Source: an archaeon
GTDB taxonomy: Archaea > Nanobdellota > Nanobdellia > SCGC-AAA011-G17 > PNOQ01
Direction of reading: 5' to 3'
Length of the DNA: 41,472 nt
NCBI GenBank assembly: GCA_018671245.1
Contig: JABHIB010000008.1
Coordinates: forward strand, 70,284 to 111,755
Below the pieces are notes generated by a model. The model had not been told where the DNA came from. It made no database searches and saw only the letters and a program-made list of their open reading frames with translations. Each line of letters starts with the position of its first letter. Positions within the stretch are counted from its first letter, which is position 1. This document shows, piece by piece, positions 24,916 to 32,696 of the stretch. Both the position numbers and the translations under genes were made by a program.

Positions 24916-25820
24916 TTACCAATAACTGTTACTTTGGTTTCTATACTATCTACATAATTATATGATAAAATTATATTCAGATTATCAATATAACTGCTTG
25001 TATCCTCAACAATTCTTTCACAAATTAATGTTTTAGAATCATCTCCCAAGGATATAATTCCAGAATTTGATTTTCCACCAGAGAAATAACAAATCACATC
25101 AGTAGGTTCTAATTCAACATAGATTTTACCTTCATCTAAAACTCCAAATTCATTACAAGAAACATCTTTTGAATAAACCTCTCCAGATCCAGAATTTTTT
25201 AAAACTATAGTAAATCTTATTGAATCACTTGAATGATAATCTTCACTAATAGAAGTTATTTGTATAGGTGCAGAAGAAACATCTCCCTTGCTAATTTTTT
25301 CACCATTTATATCGCAAGTTTGTACTCCTGTTTGTTCTATAGTAGTAGAATCCATACAAACTGTGGAAACAGTAGTAGTAGTATAAGGATAACACATTTT
25401 AGCATGTACTGAAAATTCTTGAGAACCATAAACTGTACCAATATAAGAACCTTCGCCGAGAGAAACTATTTCTTCTCCTCCAACATCAACATCTTTTGTA
25501 ATTCCAAATAATTCACTGCTAGTAGGAACATATTCTGTGATCAAACCTTCCCAAGAAGTAGGGCTAACTCCAAACAATTTCACATTAACTTCTCCAGCAA
25601 GAACCTCATGTTCACCATTATTTTTTACAAGAACTTGAAATGGAACACTCTCTCCAGCATTGAATTGTGAAAGAGGTGCGCCTTCAACAAAAGATAAGCT
25701 TAGACCGCTAATTCCTCCACTAAATGGTCCGGAACCATCGGAACCAGAATCACCATTATCACAACCTGATATAAATAAACCAAAAACCAAGAAAACCATT
25801 ATATAAATTATCTTTTTCAC
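24912..25820 (-). CDS. Lipoprotein of a three-gene paralogous cluster
   Basis: 302 residues from a GTG start preceded by AGGTGAT. Lipoprotein signal peptide ends at ISGC, followed by a Gly/Ser/Asp linker. Two beta-rich, Ig-like regions: residues ~45-155 and ~175-300, the second with Cys in VSCNEFG, VICYFSG and LICERI and ending NIILSYNYV. The end pattern (Cys strand, then hydrophobic strand with Y-x-Y) is shared with the two upstream genes. Probably a surface adhesin or complex subunit; unknown. Confidence 0.75.
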   Translation of the reverse strand: MKKIIYIMVFLVFGLFISGCDNGDSGSDGSGPFSGGISGLSLSFVEGAPLSQFNAGESVPFQVLVKNNGEHEVLAGEVNVKLFGVSPTSWEGLITEYVPTSSELFGITKDVDVGGEEIVSLGEGSYIGTVYGSQEFSVHAKMCYPYTTTTVSTVCMDSTTIEQTGVQTCDINGEKISKGDVSSAPIQITSISEDYHSSDSIRFTIVLKNSGSGEVYSKDVSCNEFGVLDEGKIYVELEPTDVICYFSGGKSNSGIISLGDDSKTLICERIVEDTSSYIDNLNIILSYNYVDSIETKVTVIGN

Positions 25821-25836
25821 AGTGTATCACCTATAT

Positions 25837-26724
25837 TTATCTATCACCTGTTTTTCTTTTTAAAGCTATCGCTCCAGTACTAGCACTTATAGAATAATCA
25901 TAATTTAGTTTTATAATTAAAGAATCCATATAAAACTCCTGAGCACCTAAACTAATAAATGAATCACACTTCACAGTTTTCCTATCTTCCACCATCCTAA
26001 TTCCTCCATTCCTTAAAGGATAACACTCAAAAACAGATGGAGTTCCTGCTAATTCAATATCCATCATCAAAATACTTTCCCCAGTTTCAGAAATAATCTC
26101 ACCATAAGGAATTTTTGTAATGTCTATCTCTAGATACAACCTATTCTGTCCACCCTCTGGAACAATACTAGTTTCAATTCTATCGATGGTCACAGGAGCA
26201 AAATCAGAAGTTATCTTATTCCCTTTAGTAAGAACATCATTAGACCTGCAATCTGCAATTTCTTGAGCAGGATCTCTCTTTAAACAAATCTCTCCACGAA
26301 TTACAGACTCAAGACTATACTCTAATTCGGCAGTTATAGTAGTAGTATCGATTCCCATCTCAAGATTATGATAATAATATGAACCTGTTTCTGGAAAATA
26401 AAATCTACTCTCTTCAACATATTTAGAATTTCCTGATACTTCAGCAGGAGCCATAAAGATAGCACGACATTCTGGTTCTTGTATTCCTCCAAAACTATTA
26501 GCAGGAGTATCAGAAAGACACAAAGTACCTTCTACAGCTTTTGGCAAATTGTTAATCAATTCAAGGCCGACCATAAAATTAGCATCTTCCCTTAATTCCC
26601 TAGGAGGTTGATTTAATAAGAATCCAATATCAACACCTCCAATATTAGTTTTTTCTACAGGCCCAGTACATCCCGAACTAAATAATAAAACTATACTAAT
26701 CAATAAAATCAATAGATACCTCAT
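25837..26724 (-). CDS. Lipoprotein, paralogue of its neighbours
   Basis: 295 residues. Signal peptide LLILLISIVLLFSSGC with a lipobox Cys at residue 19. Ig-like regions follow; the last reads FECYPLRNG, TVKCDSF and LIIKLNYDYSISAS, matching the end of the 24912 product. Start supported by a TATA-like element at 26746-26756, 27 bases upstream (leaderless). The downstream paralogue begins 16 bases after its stop. Confidence 0.75.
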   Translation of the reverse strand: MRYLLILLISIVLLFSSGCTGPVEKTNIGGVDIGFLLNQPPRELREDANFMVGLELINNLPKAVEGTLCLSDTPANSFGGIQEPECRAIFMAPAEVSGNSKYVEESRFYFPETGSYYYHNLEMGIDTTTITAELEYSLESVIRGEICLKRDPAQEIADCRSNDVLTKGNKITSDFAPVTIDRIETSIVPEGGQNRLYLEIDITKIPYGEIISETGESILMMDIELAGTPSVFECYPLRNGGIRMVEDRKTVKCDSFISLGAQEFYMDSLIIKLNYDYSISASTGAIALKRKTGDR

Positions 26725-26745
26725 TTTAGATTAAAAAAAACTTTG

Positions 26746-26756
26746 AGATATAAAAA
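26746..26756 (-). promoter_or_regulatory. TATA box of the lipoprotein pair
   Basis: On the minus strand tttttatatct, centred 27 bases before ATG 26724. Confidence 0.5.
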
Positions 26757-26765
26757 TGTTTCTAA

Positions 26766-28124
26766 TTATGAGGTTATGCAAAGTTCGTCATTAAAAACAC
26801 AATTACTAAAACCACACACATCATTATTGCAACTTACTTCACCTTCGTATCCTTCACAACTTATAATAGATGAAGGGCAAGTTTCGCAAGAACCAAAGTC
26901 AAGACCATCATAATTAACCATACATCCGACAGCAGAAATACAACCATCTTCATCAGATATATCTCCACAAATATCTCTAACTTCTGTTTGAACAATAGTA
27001 ATAACTTCATTTTTCTTGACTTCATAAGAATAATCTGACTCCGCCTTAATCAAACTTACAAAAAAATCATCCCCTTCTGGAAGAGGCAACACTCTAAAAT
27101 TACACCGTAAATTTATATCATTATAATCATCTATACAATCTTGTTCAAAAGAATAGAGTTGATTTACTGAACAATCCACATTTACTTTATCTTTTAGAGC
27201 ACTCTCCCCAATTTCATATATCTTAAACTGTCCATCAATCTCTCCACTATCAACAAAATCACAGAACCTAATATCTTGACCAAATTCAATAGCAAATGGA
27301 ATATAAAGTTTCAAACTATTAACTTTCTTTAAATTTCCATCTCCAGTATTTATCAAATCTACATTAAAATTAACAAAATTATTAGATGAAGAAAAAGGTT
27401 GACTAGTTTCACTACTTAATCTTATATCTATTGGGCCCTCGGTGATTCTAGATCTCATGATATTAGCTGGTTTAATCAATAAACTATCTGTAACATGATA
27501 TTTATTATTAACAAAAGGATCTATACCTTCAACTAAAAAAGACTCCAAGATCTCTGAATCCATAAAATACATCCTATATGTAGAAATTGTAACAAAATCA
27601 TACCAAGAATTTAAAGTTACTTTTTTTGCAACTTCTTCTTTATTTGCAATGATTCCACTCGGAAAAAGACAACTCACATCCTGTCTCCTAACAATCCCTT
27701 CCCCATAAACAACAAAACCCTCAGGATAAACTTCCTGTTCTGAATCATAATCTTCCAATTCACATGAAAATGAAACATTCATCCCATCTTTTTTAAGACT
27801 AGCAGCTTCAACAACTCCAGTCAAATAGATTGCCTCTCCAGACATAAACTTATTTTTAGTTTTCTCAAAGCTTATAATATCGACACCCAAATCCACATTG
27901 AGTTCATTTTCAACTACTTCAGATTCCCATTTAAATTGATCAGAAATATCTGCAGGATTCCAAAAAACATTCCAAAAATTAAACAAATCTTTTTTGATAG
28001 GAATTCCTGAATCATCTAAAGCCACAAGCCCCTCTTTAGTCATAGTTGATGCAGCGCCAGATCTCCAAACATTAAATAAGAAAAGAACTCCAACTATTAA
28101 CAAAACGACAATAAGAACTTTCAT
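26766..28124 (-). CDS. Anchored secreted protein, paralogue with Cys-rich C terminus; possible AUU start at 28187
   Basis: 452 residues from ATG 28124: transmembrane/signal segment VLIVVLLIVGVLFLFNVW, long beta-rich ectodomain and a Cys-rich end (about ten Cys in the last 65 residues, e.g. CGDISDEDGCISAVGC). The domain before the Cys-rich end resembles the ends of the two downstream lipoproteins. ATG 28124 lacks a well-placed ribosome-binding site; the frame is open to 28193 and AAGGTGAT at 28193-28200 lies five bases before ATT 28187, adding SKLIHIAGDGITFQEILGKV. The longer form would have a cytoplasmic amphipathic segment. Confidence 0.72.
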   Translation of the reverse strand: MKVLIVVLLIVGVLFLFNVWRSGAASTMTKEGLVALDDSGIPIKKDLFNFWNVFWNPADISDQFKWESEVVENELNVDLGVDIISFEKTKNKFMSGEAIYLTGVVEAASLKKDGMNVSFSCELEDYDSEQEVYPEGFVVYGEGIVRRQDVSCLFPSGIIANKEEVAKKVTLNSWYDFVTISTYRMYFMDSEILESFLVEGIDPFVNNKYHVTDSLLIKPANIMRSRITEGPIDIRLSSETSQPFSSSNNFVNFNVDLINTGDGNLKKVNSLKLYIPFAIEFGQDIRFCDFVDSGEIDGQFKIYEIGESALKDKVNVDCSVNQLYSFEQDCIDDYNDINLRCNFRVLPLPEGDDFFVSLIKAESDYSYEVKKNEVITIVQTEVRDICGDISDEDGCISAVGCMVNYDGLDFGSCETCPSSIISCEGYEGEVSCNNDVCGFSNCVFNDELCITS

Positions 28125-28192
28125 AACCTTGCCTAGAATTTCTTGAAAAGTTATTCCATCACCCGCTATATGAATTAGTTTACTAATCTTTA

Positions 28193-28200
28193 ATCACCTT
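28193..28200 (-). promoter_or_regulatory. Shine-Dalgarno pointing to an AUU start
   Basis: AAGGTGAT on the minus strand, followed after five bases by ATT 28187. The first five bases would equally serve a start nearby, but no ATG, GTG or TTG occurs in any useful position before 28124. Confidence 0.45.
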
Positions 28201-28216
28201 TTTTAATAGACTAAAT

Positions 28217-29338
28217 CTATACTATTCTTATTTTAAGTGTTTCTATTGTGAATGAATTGTCCGGAACAATTTTAATCAAATTGCTTCCAACAAACACCAT
28301 TGAAGTTATATCCTTAGTAAATGATTTAGAACTCCTTTCGAGATTAAACTCCTCACCATTAATAATCATATTTGCACTCGAACCAGATTCATCAAAAACC
28401 ATATCAAGATAAACAAGATTATTCTCTAAAGCATTTATATTAAATGAATATTCAGGGTAACTAATTTCATTAAATTCACTATTTACCCTTATATCACTGA
28501 AAACATAATCACCATTATCAATAATAAATTTTATTTCATTAACTCCACTTTTTATGATATTAACATCTAAATCAATAATTCTATTAAGATTTTCGCAAGA
28601 TAAAGTTTCAGAAAGAATAGAATCACCATTCAAATAAATTTTAAGTAAATTATTTCCAGAATAAGTATTACAATACATAGAATAAGATAGACTAGCTTTT
28701 TTGATATTGTTTATTTCAAACGATGGGATAATGAAACTATCAATTCCAATGGCATAAATATCTTCATATCCAGTTTTTATCGAAATATCAATCAGACCAT
28801 AATAACTAGTTGACCAAAAATCAGGAGAGGTAACATAAAATTTTAACTCATTATTATCTTCCACATAATCTACTGGTAATTTTAACACCACTATGTTCTC
28901 TTCCACAAACTCAGAAAATACTTCATGACCATTTAATTCTATATTTAATTCCCCAGTTTTCTCATAAATCCCAAAAGACAGAACTAAACTTTCCAAATTT
29001 TCTAAACTATCTACATTAAAAGAGAAAGATTGATCTTTACTATTGAATAAATTCCTTTTAATCTGAGAATTCTCAATTATTGTTCTAATTTCCGGATCAT
29101 ATCTAAAAAATAAATTCATCGGTTCTAAACCATATACTACATTAGTTTCAGAAGAAGGATAGACTAATCCTGGAGATTCAGACAATATGACCTTTCCAAG
29201 ATCAGAAAAACAATCGTCAGAACATTCGAGGTCTAGAAGTCTACATTTATCACAAGGAGGTAAAATTAAAGCATAAATTATTACAAGAAATGATATTATC
29301 AAAATTAATCCAGAAATTGATGCTTTTTTATTATACAT
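28217..29338 (-). CDS. Pilin-like surface protein (KKA prepilin motif)
   Basis: 373 residues from ATG 29338. The N terminus MYNKKASISGLILIISFLVI is a class III prepilin-type signal with cleavage expected after K-K-A6; a Cys cluster (PPCDKCRLLDLECSDDC) follows the hydrophobic helix. The remainder is beta-rich with no recognised domain, perhaps two jelly-roll-like halves (GELNIELNGHEV and NNLLKIYLNGDSI repeat, then NMIINGEEF). The frame continues to 29461, but the TATA element at 29363-29375 fits only the 29338 start. It is transcribed away from the prepilin peptidase gene. Confidence 0.78.
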   Translation of the reverse strand: MYNKKASISGLILIISFLVIIYALILPPCDKCRLLDLECSDDCFSDLGKVILSESPGLVYPSSETNVVYGLEPMNLFFRYDPEIRTIIENSQIKRNLFNSKDQSFSFNVDSLENLESLVLSFGIYEKTGELNIELNGHEVFSEFVEENIVVLKLPVDYVEDNNELKFYVTSPDFWSTSYYGLIDISIKTGYEDIYAIGIDSFIIPSFEINNIKKASLSYSMYCNTYSGNNLLKIYLNGDSILSETLSCENLNRIIDLDVNIIKSGVNEIKFIIDNGDYVFSDIRVNSEFNEISYPEYSFNINALENNLVYLDMVFDESGSSANMIINGEEFNLERSSKSFTKDITSMVFVGSNLIKIVPDNSFTIETLKIRIV

Positions 29339-29362
29339 TTTATTTAAGACTATAGATTGAAA

Positions 29363-29375
29363 ATAATATAAAAGG
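29363..29375 (-). promoter_or_regulatory. TATA box fixing the 29338 start
   Basis: On the minus strand ccttttatattat, centred about 29 bases before ATG 29338, predicting a leaderless message. Confidence 0.5.
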
Positions 29376-29419
29376 TTTTCTGTTAAACAAATAATCAGAT
29401 AAATGCCAGTTCCAAAAAG

Positions 29420-29430
29420 ATTTATAAAAT
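29420..29430 (+). promoter_or_regulatory. TATA box of the prepilin peptidase gene
   Basis: atttataaaat centred 28 bases before ATG 29453; leaderless. Confidence 0.55.
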
Positions 29431-29452
29431 AATAAAACAAATTAAAAGGCAG

Positions 29453-30337
29453 ATGATACAATTAATAATAATAATAATCTTACTGATTTGGCTAATTAGT
29501 GCTACATATACAGATATAAAAACAAAAGAAGTTCCAGATTGGTTAAGTTTTAGTTTGATAATAATTGCACTAGGTAGCTATACTATCTTATCATTAATAG
29601 AAAATGATTTTGGAATACTACTAACAAGCTTGAAAGGATTTGGAATATTTTTTATTTTAGGAAACTTTCTATATTACACAAAACAGTGGGGTGGAGGAGA
29701 TGCAAAAATATTAATGGGAATAGGAGCAACCTTACCTGAATACCCTTCACAATTACTAAATTACTTTAATCCAAATCTAGATGCACCTTTTCTAGTAACA
29801 ATATTTATTAATATCATAATAGTGGGTGCAGTTTATAGTATAATAATGGGAACTAGATTAATCTTAAAAAATAGAAAGGAATTCTCAAAGAAATTTTCAA
29901 AGAAAATAAAAAATAAGAAGATTAGAGGAATAAGAGATTCGATAGGATTATTATCTATAGTCTTTTTGATAGTCTACTTAACAAGCGAATCATATTCAAT
30001 AAAGGCAATATCCATTTTATTAGCCATAATGCCTTTAGTTTTTTTCTATATGTGGTTATCAATTTCAATAGTAGAAAAAATAACTATGTATAAAAAAATT
30101 AAAGTTAGTCAATTGAGAGAGGGTGACTGGATAACTAAAAAAATAAAAATTAACAATAAATTAATCTATACTCCTAACATAAATGGAGTTACAAACAAAG
30201 AAATTAAAAAATTAAGAAAATACGAGAATGAAATTAAAAAATTAACAATAAAAGATGGAATACCTTTCCTACCAGCAATACTCATAGCAGTAGTATCCAG
30301 TATAATTTTCGGAAATCTATTGGCTTATTTAATTTAA
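29453..30337 (+). CDS. Type IV prepilin / preflagellin peptidase (A24 family, FlaK/PibD-like)
   Basis: 294 residues, integral membrane aspartic peptidase. Catalytic D21 in TYTDIKTKEVPDW and D83 in the GGGD motif of WGGGDAKILMGIGA. At least seven hydrophobic segments, two of them forming a C-terminal pair around a cytoplasmic loop (VSQLREGDWITKK). It removes class III signal peptides from pilin-like proteins; seven candidates are encoded in this window. It is not inside the pilus operon at 33678-41472 but 3 kb away. Confidence 0.93.
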   Translation: MIQLIIIIILLIWLISATYTDIKTKEVPDWLSFSLIIIALGSYTILSLIENDFGILLTSLKGFGIFFILGNFLYYTKQWGGGDAKILMGIGATLPEYPSQLLNYFNPNLDAPFLVTIFINIIIVGAVYSIIMGTRLILKNRKEFSKKFSKKIKNKKIRGIRDSIGLLSIVFLIVYLTSESYSIKAISILLAIMPLVFFYMWLSISIVEKITMYKKIKVSQLREGDWITKKIKINNKLIYTPNINGVTNKEIKKLRKYENEIKKLTIKDGIPFLPAILIAVVSSIIFGNLLAYLI

Positions 30338-30618
30338 CCGATTGCTCTTCTAACATCAGTTATTTCAGCAGAAGCAACTTCTTCAAACTCTGAAACTGAT
30401 TCAGACAATACATCAGGTGATCCGATGGATTCATCCATCACAAAAATTATATTTAATGCAACCAAACCAAAAGCAACAGGTTCAGTACTAGCTTTGACCT
30501 CTGCTCCAATATCTTTAGTAAACTCTTCAATTTTTTGTTTTACTTTGATTTCTAAACTATCCAAATCTATTTCTGGATTTTCTGGCATAATCTTAATAGT
30601 GGCGATCACAGCAGCCAT
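30334..30618 (-). CDS. Translation elongation factor aEF1-beta
   Basis: 94 residues from ATG 30618. IKIMPENPEIDLDSLEIKVKQKI and the end GLVALNIIFVMDE, EFEEVASAEITDVRRAIG are the archaeal EF-1 beta pattern, a ferredoxin-like nucleotide exchange factor for aEF1A. A longer frame from 30642 would overlap the zinc-ribbon gene and is not needed. The gene follows the zinc-ribbon gene by one base, a common archaeal pairing. Its stop overlaps that of the prepilin peptidase. Confidence 0.94.
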   Translation of the reverse strand: MAAVIATIKIMPENPEIDLDSLEIKVKQKIEEFTKDIGAEVKASTEPVAFGLVALNIIFVMDESIGSPDVLSESVSEFEEVASAEITDVRRAIG

Positions 30619-30619
30619 T

Positions 30620-30796
30620 TTAATTTGGACCCTCAAATTCACAAGAAGGGCAAGTGTATTTTATTACATTCATCCTACAATCACTACATCTAATTATTTC
30701 AGATTTCCCACAATTAGGACAAACAAATCTGACTGAACCTATAAAATTCATTATTTTCCTTTTGCATGAAATGCAAGTTAAATCTTTCTTTACCAT
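30620..30796 (-). CDS. Small zinc-ribbon protein (HVO_2753-like)
   Basis: 58 residues from ATG 30796 with four CxxC pairs: C8/C11, C26/C29, C37/C40 and C49/C52, ending CEFEGPN. This matches archaeal HVO_2753-type double zinc-finger proteins found upstream of EF1-beta. The TATA element at 30823-30832 places the transcript start near 30801, so the upstream ATG at 30814 would not be in the message. Function unknown; HVO_2753 affects swarming and biofilm in Haloferax. Confidence 0.9.
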   Translation of the reverse strand: MVKKDLTCISCKRKIMNFIGSVRFVCPNCGKSEIIRCSDCRMNVIKYTCPSCEFEGPN

Positions 30797-30822
30797 TTTA
30801 CAAAACTTGAGCATCGAAAGCC

Positions 30823-30832
30823 TTTATAAACT
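30823..30832 (-). promoter_or_regulatory. TATA box of the zinc-ribbon / aEF1-beta operon
   Basis: Minus-strand gtttataaag, about 31 bases before ATG 30796. Confidence 0.5.
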
Positions 30833-30868
30833 TTTTCAATTTAAAAATTATAAAGTAGAACTAAGAGA

Positions 30869-31888
30869 TTATTCATCTCTCAGCCCTTTATCTGTAACAA
30901 AAAACATACTTTCACCATCAGGCAAACAAGGACTATCTACTAACTTTGCAACTCTTGATCCCTTTTTACCCCTTCTAAGATAAACTCTTGTTGTTGAAGC
31001 ATGTGCAACAATATTTCCTCCAATCGCAACAGTAGGATCCCCAAAAAAAGTATCAGGTTTTGACATAACTTGATTAGTTATATATACTGCAATATTATTA
31101 TTCTTTGCCAATTTGAGCAAAACATGCATATGTTTATTCAACTTTTGTTGACGATCAGCTAATGTTCCCCTTCCAATAAATTCACTTCTAAAATGGCTCA
31201 TTAATGAATCAACAATAACAAGTCTGACATTAAGACCATCTTTTTTTATCAAATCCTCTACTTTTTCAGCCAATAGCATCTGATGATCACTATTAAATGC
31301 CCTTACAGCTCTAAGACTATTTAATGAAGTATCCACATCTAAATCATTTAATTCTGCAATCTGTTTAACTCTTTCTGGCCTCAGAGTACCTTCTGTATCA
31401 ATCCAAACAACTACTGGATCTTTTTCATTCTCTATACCTTGTACAGAACAAACTAATTGATGTGCCAAAGCAGTTTTTCCAGAACCATAAGCACCATAAC
31501 ACTCAGTAATTGAACCAGTTTCAATTCCCCCACCGAGTAGTTCATTGAAATTTTCACTTCCCGTACTTATTCTCTGAACAGTGTCTCTTTTTTTTAATAA
31601 TTCAATACCAGATTCAAATCCTATATCTAAATTTTTACGTGCAACTTGGATTATTCTTTTTGCAACATTATCCCCGATAGCTGCACCTTCCATCAATTCA
31701 GAAGGACTTGCAACAGCAATACTCATAAGATCATCATATCCTACCTCTTTCAATTTTTCTGCAGTTGCACTTCCAACACCTGGTAGGTCCTCTATAGTCA
31801 TCTCAACAGATTTATCTGTTTTAACTGGTTCTTTTACTTTAACTTTTTCAACAACTTCCGAACTATCCTCATGTATAACTTCTCTCAT
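30869..31888 (-). CDS. radA: DNA repair and recombination protein RadA
   Basis: 339 residues, archaeal RecA/Rad51 recombinase. N-terminal helix-hairpin-helix (LPGVGSATAEKLKEVG), then Walker A GAYGSGKT at 132-139, Walker B LVIVDSLMSHFR, the ITNQVMSKPD loop and GGNIVAHASTTRVYLRRG. It forms filaments on single-stranded DNA. The ATG overlaps the TGA of the preceding small gene (ATGA), and GGGTGGTGATGAG inside that gene can serve as its ribosome-binding site. Confidence 0.98.
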   Translation of the reverse strand: MREVIHEDSSEVVEKVKVKEPVKTDKSVEMTIEDLPGVGSATAEKLKEVGYDDLMSIAVASPSELMEGAAIGDNVAKRIIQVARKNLDIGFESGIELLKKRDTVQRISTGSENFNELLGGGIETGSITECYGAYGSGKTALAHQLVCSVQGIENEKDPVVVWIDTEGTLRPERVKQIAELNDLDVDTSLNSLRAVRAFNSDHQMLLAEKVEDLIKKDGLNVRLVIVDSLMSHFRSEFIGRGTLADRQQKLNKHMHVLLKLAKNNNIAVYITNQVMSKPDTFFGDPTVAIGGNIVAHASTTRVYLRRGKKGSRVAKLVDSPCLPDGESMFFVTDKGLRDE

Positions 31889-32133
31889 AACTCATCACCA
31901 CCCTTATTATCTAATAAAAGATCTTCCTGAGCTTTTTCTAAAACTAAAATTGCTCTAATAATATCATTACGTCTAAAACTTATCTGTTGATCTCTCCACA
32001 CATCACCATCTTTCCAACTACGTTTCAAACTGAGTGTCTTAAATTCCACTTTTTTTCCATCTAATTCTTTTTCATTATTCCAAATAGAACATTCTATAGA
32101 ACCAGATTTATATTTTTTTATCGGTTTATTCAT
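31885..32133 (-). CDS. Small conserved protein coupled to radA
   Basis: 82 residues. The pattern GSIECSIWNNE, then FKTLSLKRSWKDG and ISFRRNDIIRAILVLEKAQEDLL occurs in a widespread family of small uncharacterised proteins in microbes and phages; the beta-sheet plus helix outline resembles single-strand-binding PC4-like proteins, but that is inference. It has AAGGAGGCGAT four bases before its ATG and is translationally coupled to RadA by ATGA. Confidence 0.82.
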   Translation of the reverse strand: MNKPIKKYKSGSIECSIWNNEKELDGKKVEFKTLSLKRSWKDGDVWRDQQISFRRNDIIRAILVLEKAQEDLLLDNKGGDEL

Positions 32134-32198
32134 TAAAATCGCCTCCTTGCTATTCGCTTCTTATTTCATAAGGAACTAATCAAATGAATCAATTAATA

Positions 32199-32209
32199 TT
32201 TATAAATAA
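32199..32209 (-). promoter_or_regulatory. TATA box of the small gene-radA operon
   Basis: Minus-strand attatttataaa, about 70 bases before ATG 32133, predicting a leader of about 45 bases ending in the strong AAGGAGGCGAT site. Confidence 0.5.
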
Positions 32210-32240
32210 TTCCATGGCCTATGACAATATGACAAAAAGA

Positions 32241-32696
32241 TCAGATCAATAAAATAGTTATCAAAAAAAGCAAAACAAATATTATGATTCTTTCCATAAA
32301 TCCTCCAACCCGGATAATTCCACGAATTCTAGTACTTAACAAAGGATGAAATAATTTAACTCCTTCACTTGTTAAACAATCCGCAAATAAATGGGTCAGG
32401 TAACCTAACAAAATAGCAATACCTATAACTTTCTGTCCAAACCAGGAAAATAAAAAAAATAAAAAAAATGCAGGATAAATTGTATGTAGGAATCCTCTGT
32501 GTCCAAAAAACAATTTAATAATCCACGAAAATGGTCTCGTCCTCTTACCTAACCATCCTCTAGGAATATCTAAATCTGGAAAAAGAGTTGCTATACATAA
32601 GACACATACAAATAATAATTTATTTTCAATATTAAAAACCTGAAAAACTGATAAAGAAACAAGAACTCCAAAGAGAACATGCGTTTTATACAGCAT
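32241..32696 (-). CDS. YdjM/DUF457-family membrane-bound metal-dependent hydrolase
   Basis: 151 residues with four hydrophobic segments. Conserved polar motifs lie in the membrane: TH6 near the N terminus, LFPDLD, GHRGFLHT, and GYLTHLFADCLTSEGVKLFHPL, the set that defines YdjM-like hydrolases. Substrate unknown. Last gene of the unit; it overlaps the RPA-like gene by 11 bases. Confidence 0.9.
   Translation of the reverse strand: MLYKTHVLFGVLVSLSVFQVFNIENKLLFVCVLCIATLFPDLDIPRGWLGKRTRPFSWIIKLFFGHRGFLHTIYPAFFLFFLFSWFGQKVIGIAILLGYLTHLFADCLTSEGVKLFHPLLSTRIRGIIRVGGFMERIIIFVLLFLITILLI

Noticed and set aside
29339-29461. Longer N terminus for the pilin-like gene ending at 28217
   Set aside because: The TATA element at 29363-29375 lies inside the longer frame; the class III motif sits right at the 29338 start.
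30425-30736. Plus-strand open frame across aEF1-beta and the zinc-ribbon gene
   Set aside because: Antisense to two well-matched conserved genes, with no promoter or ribosome-binding site.
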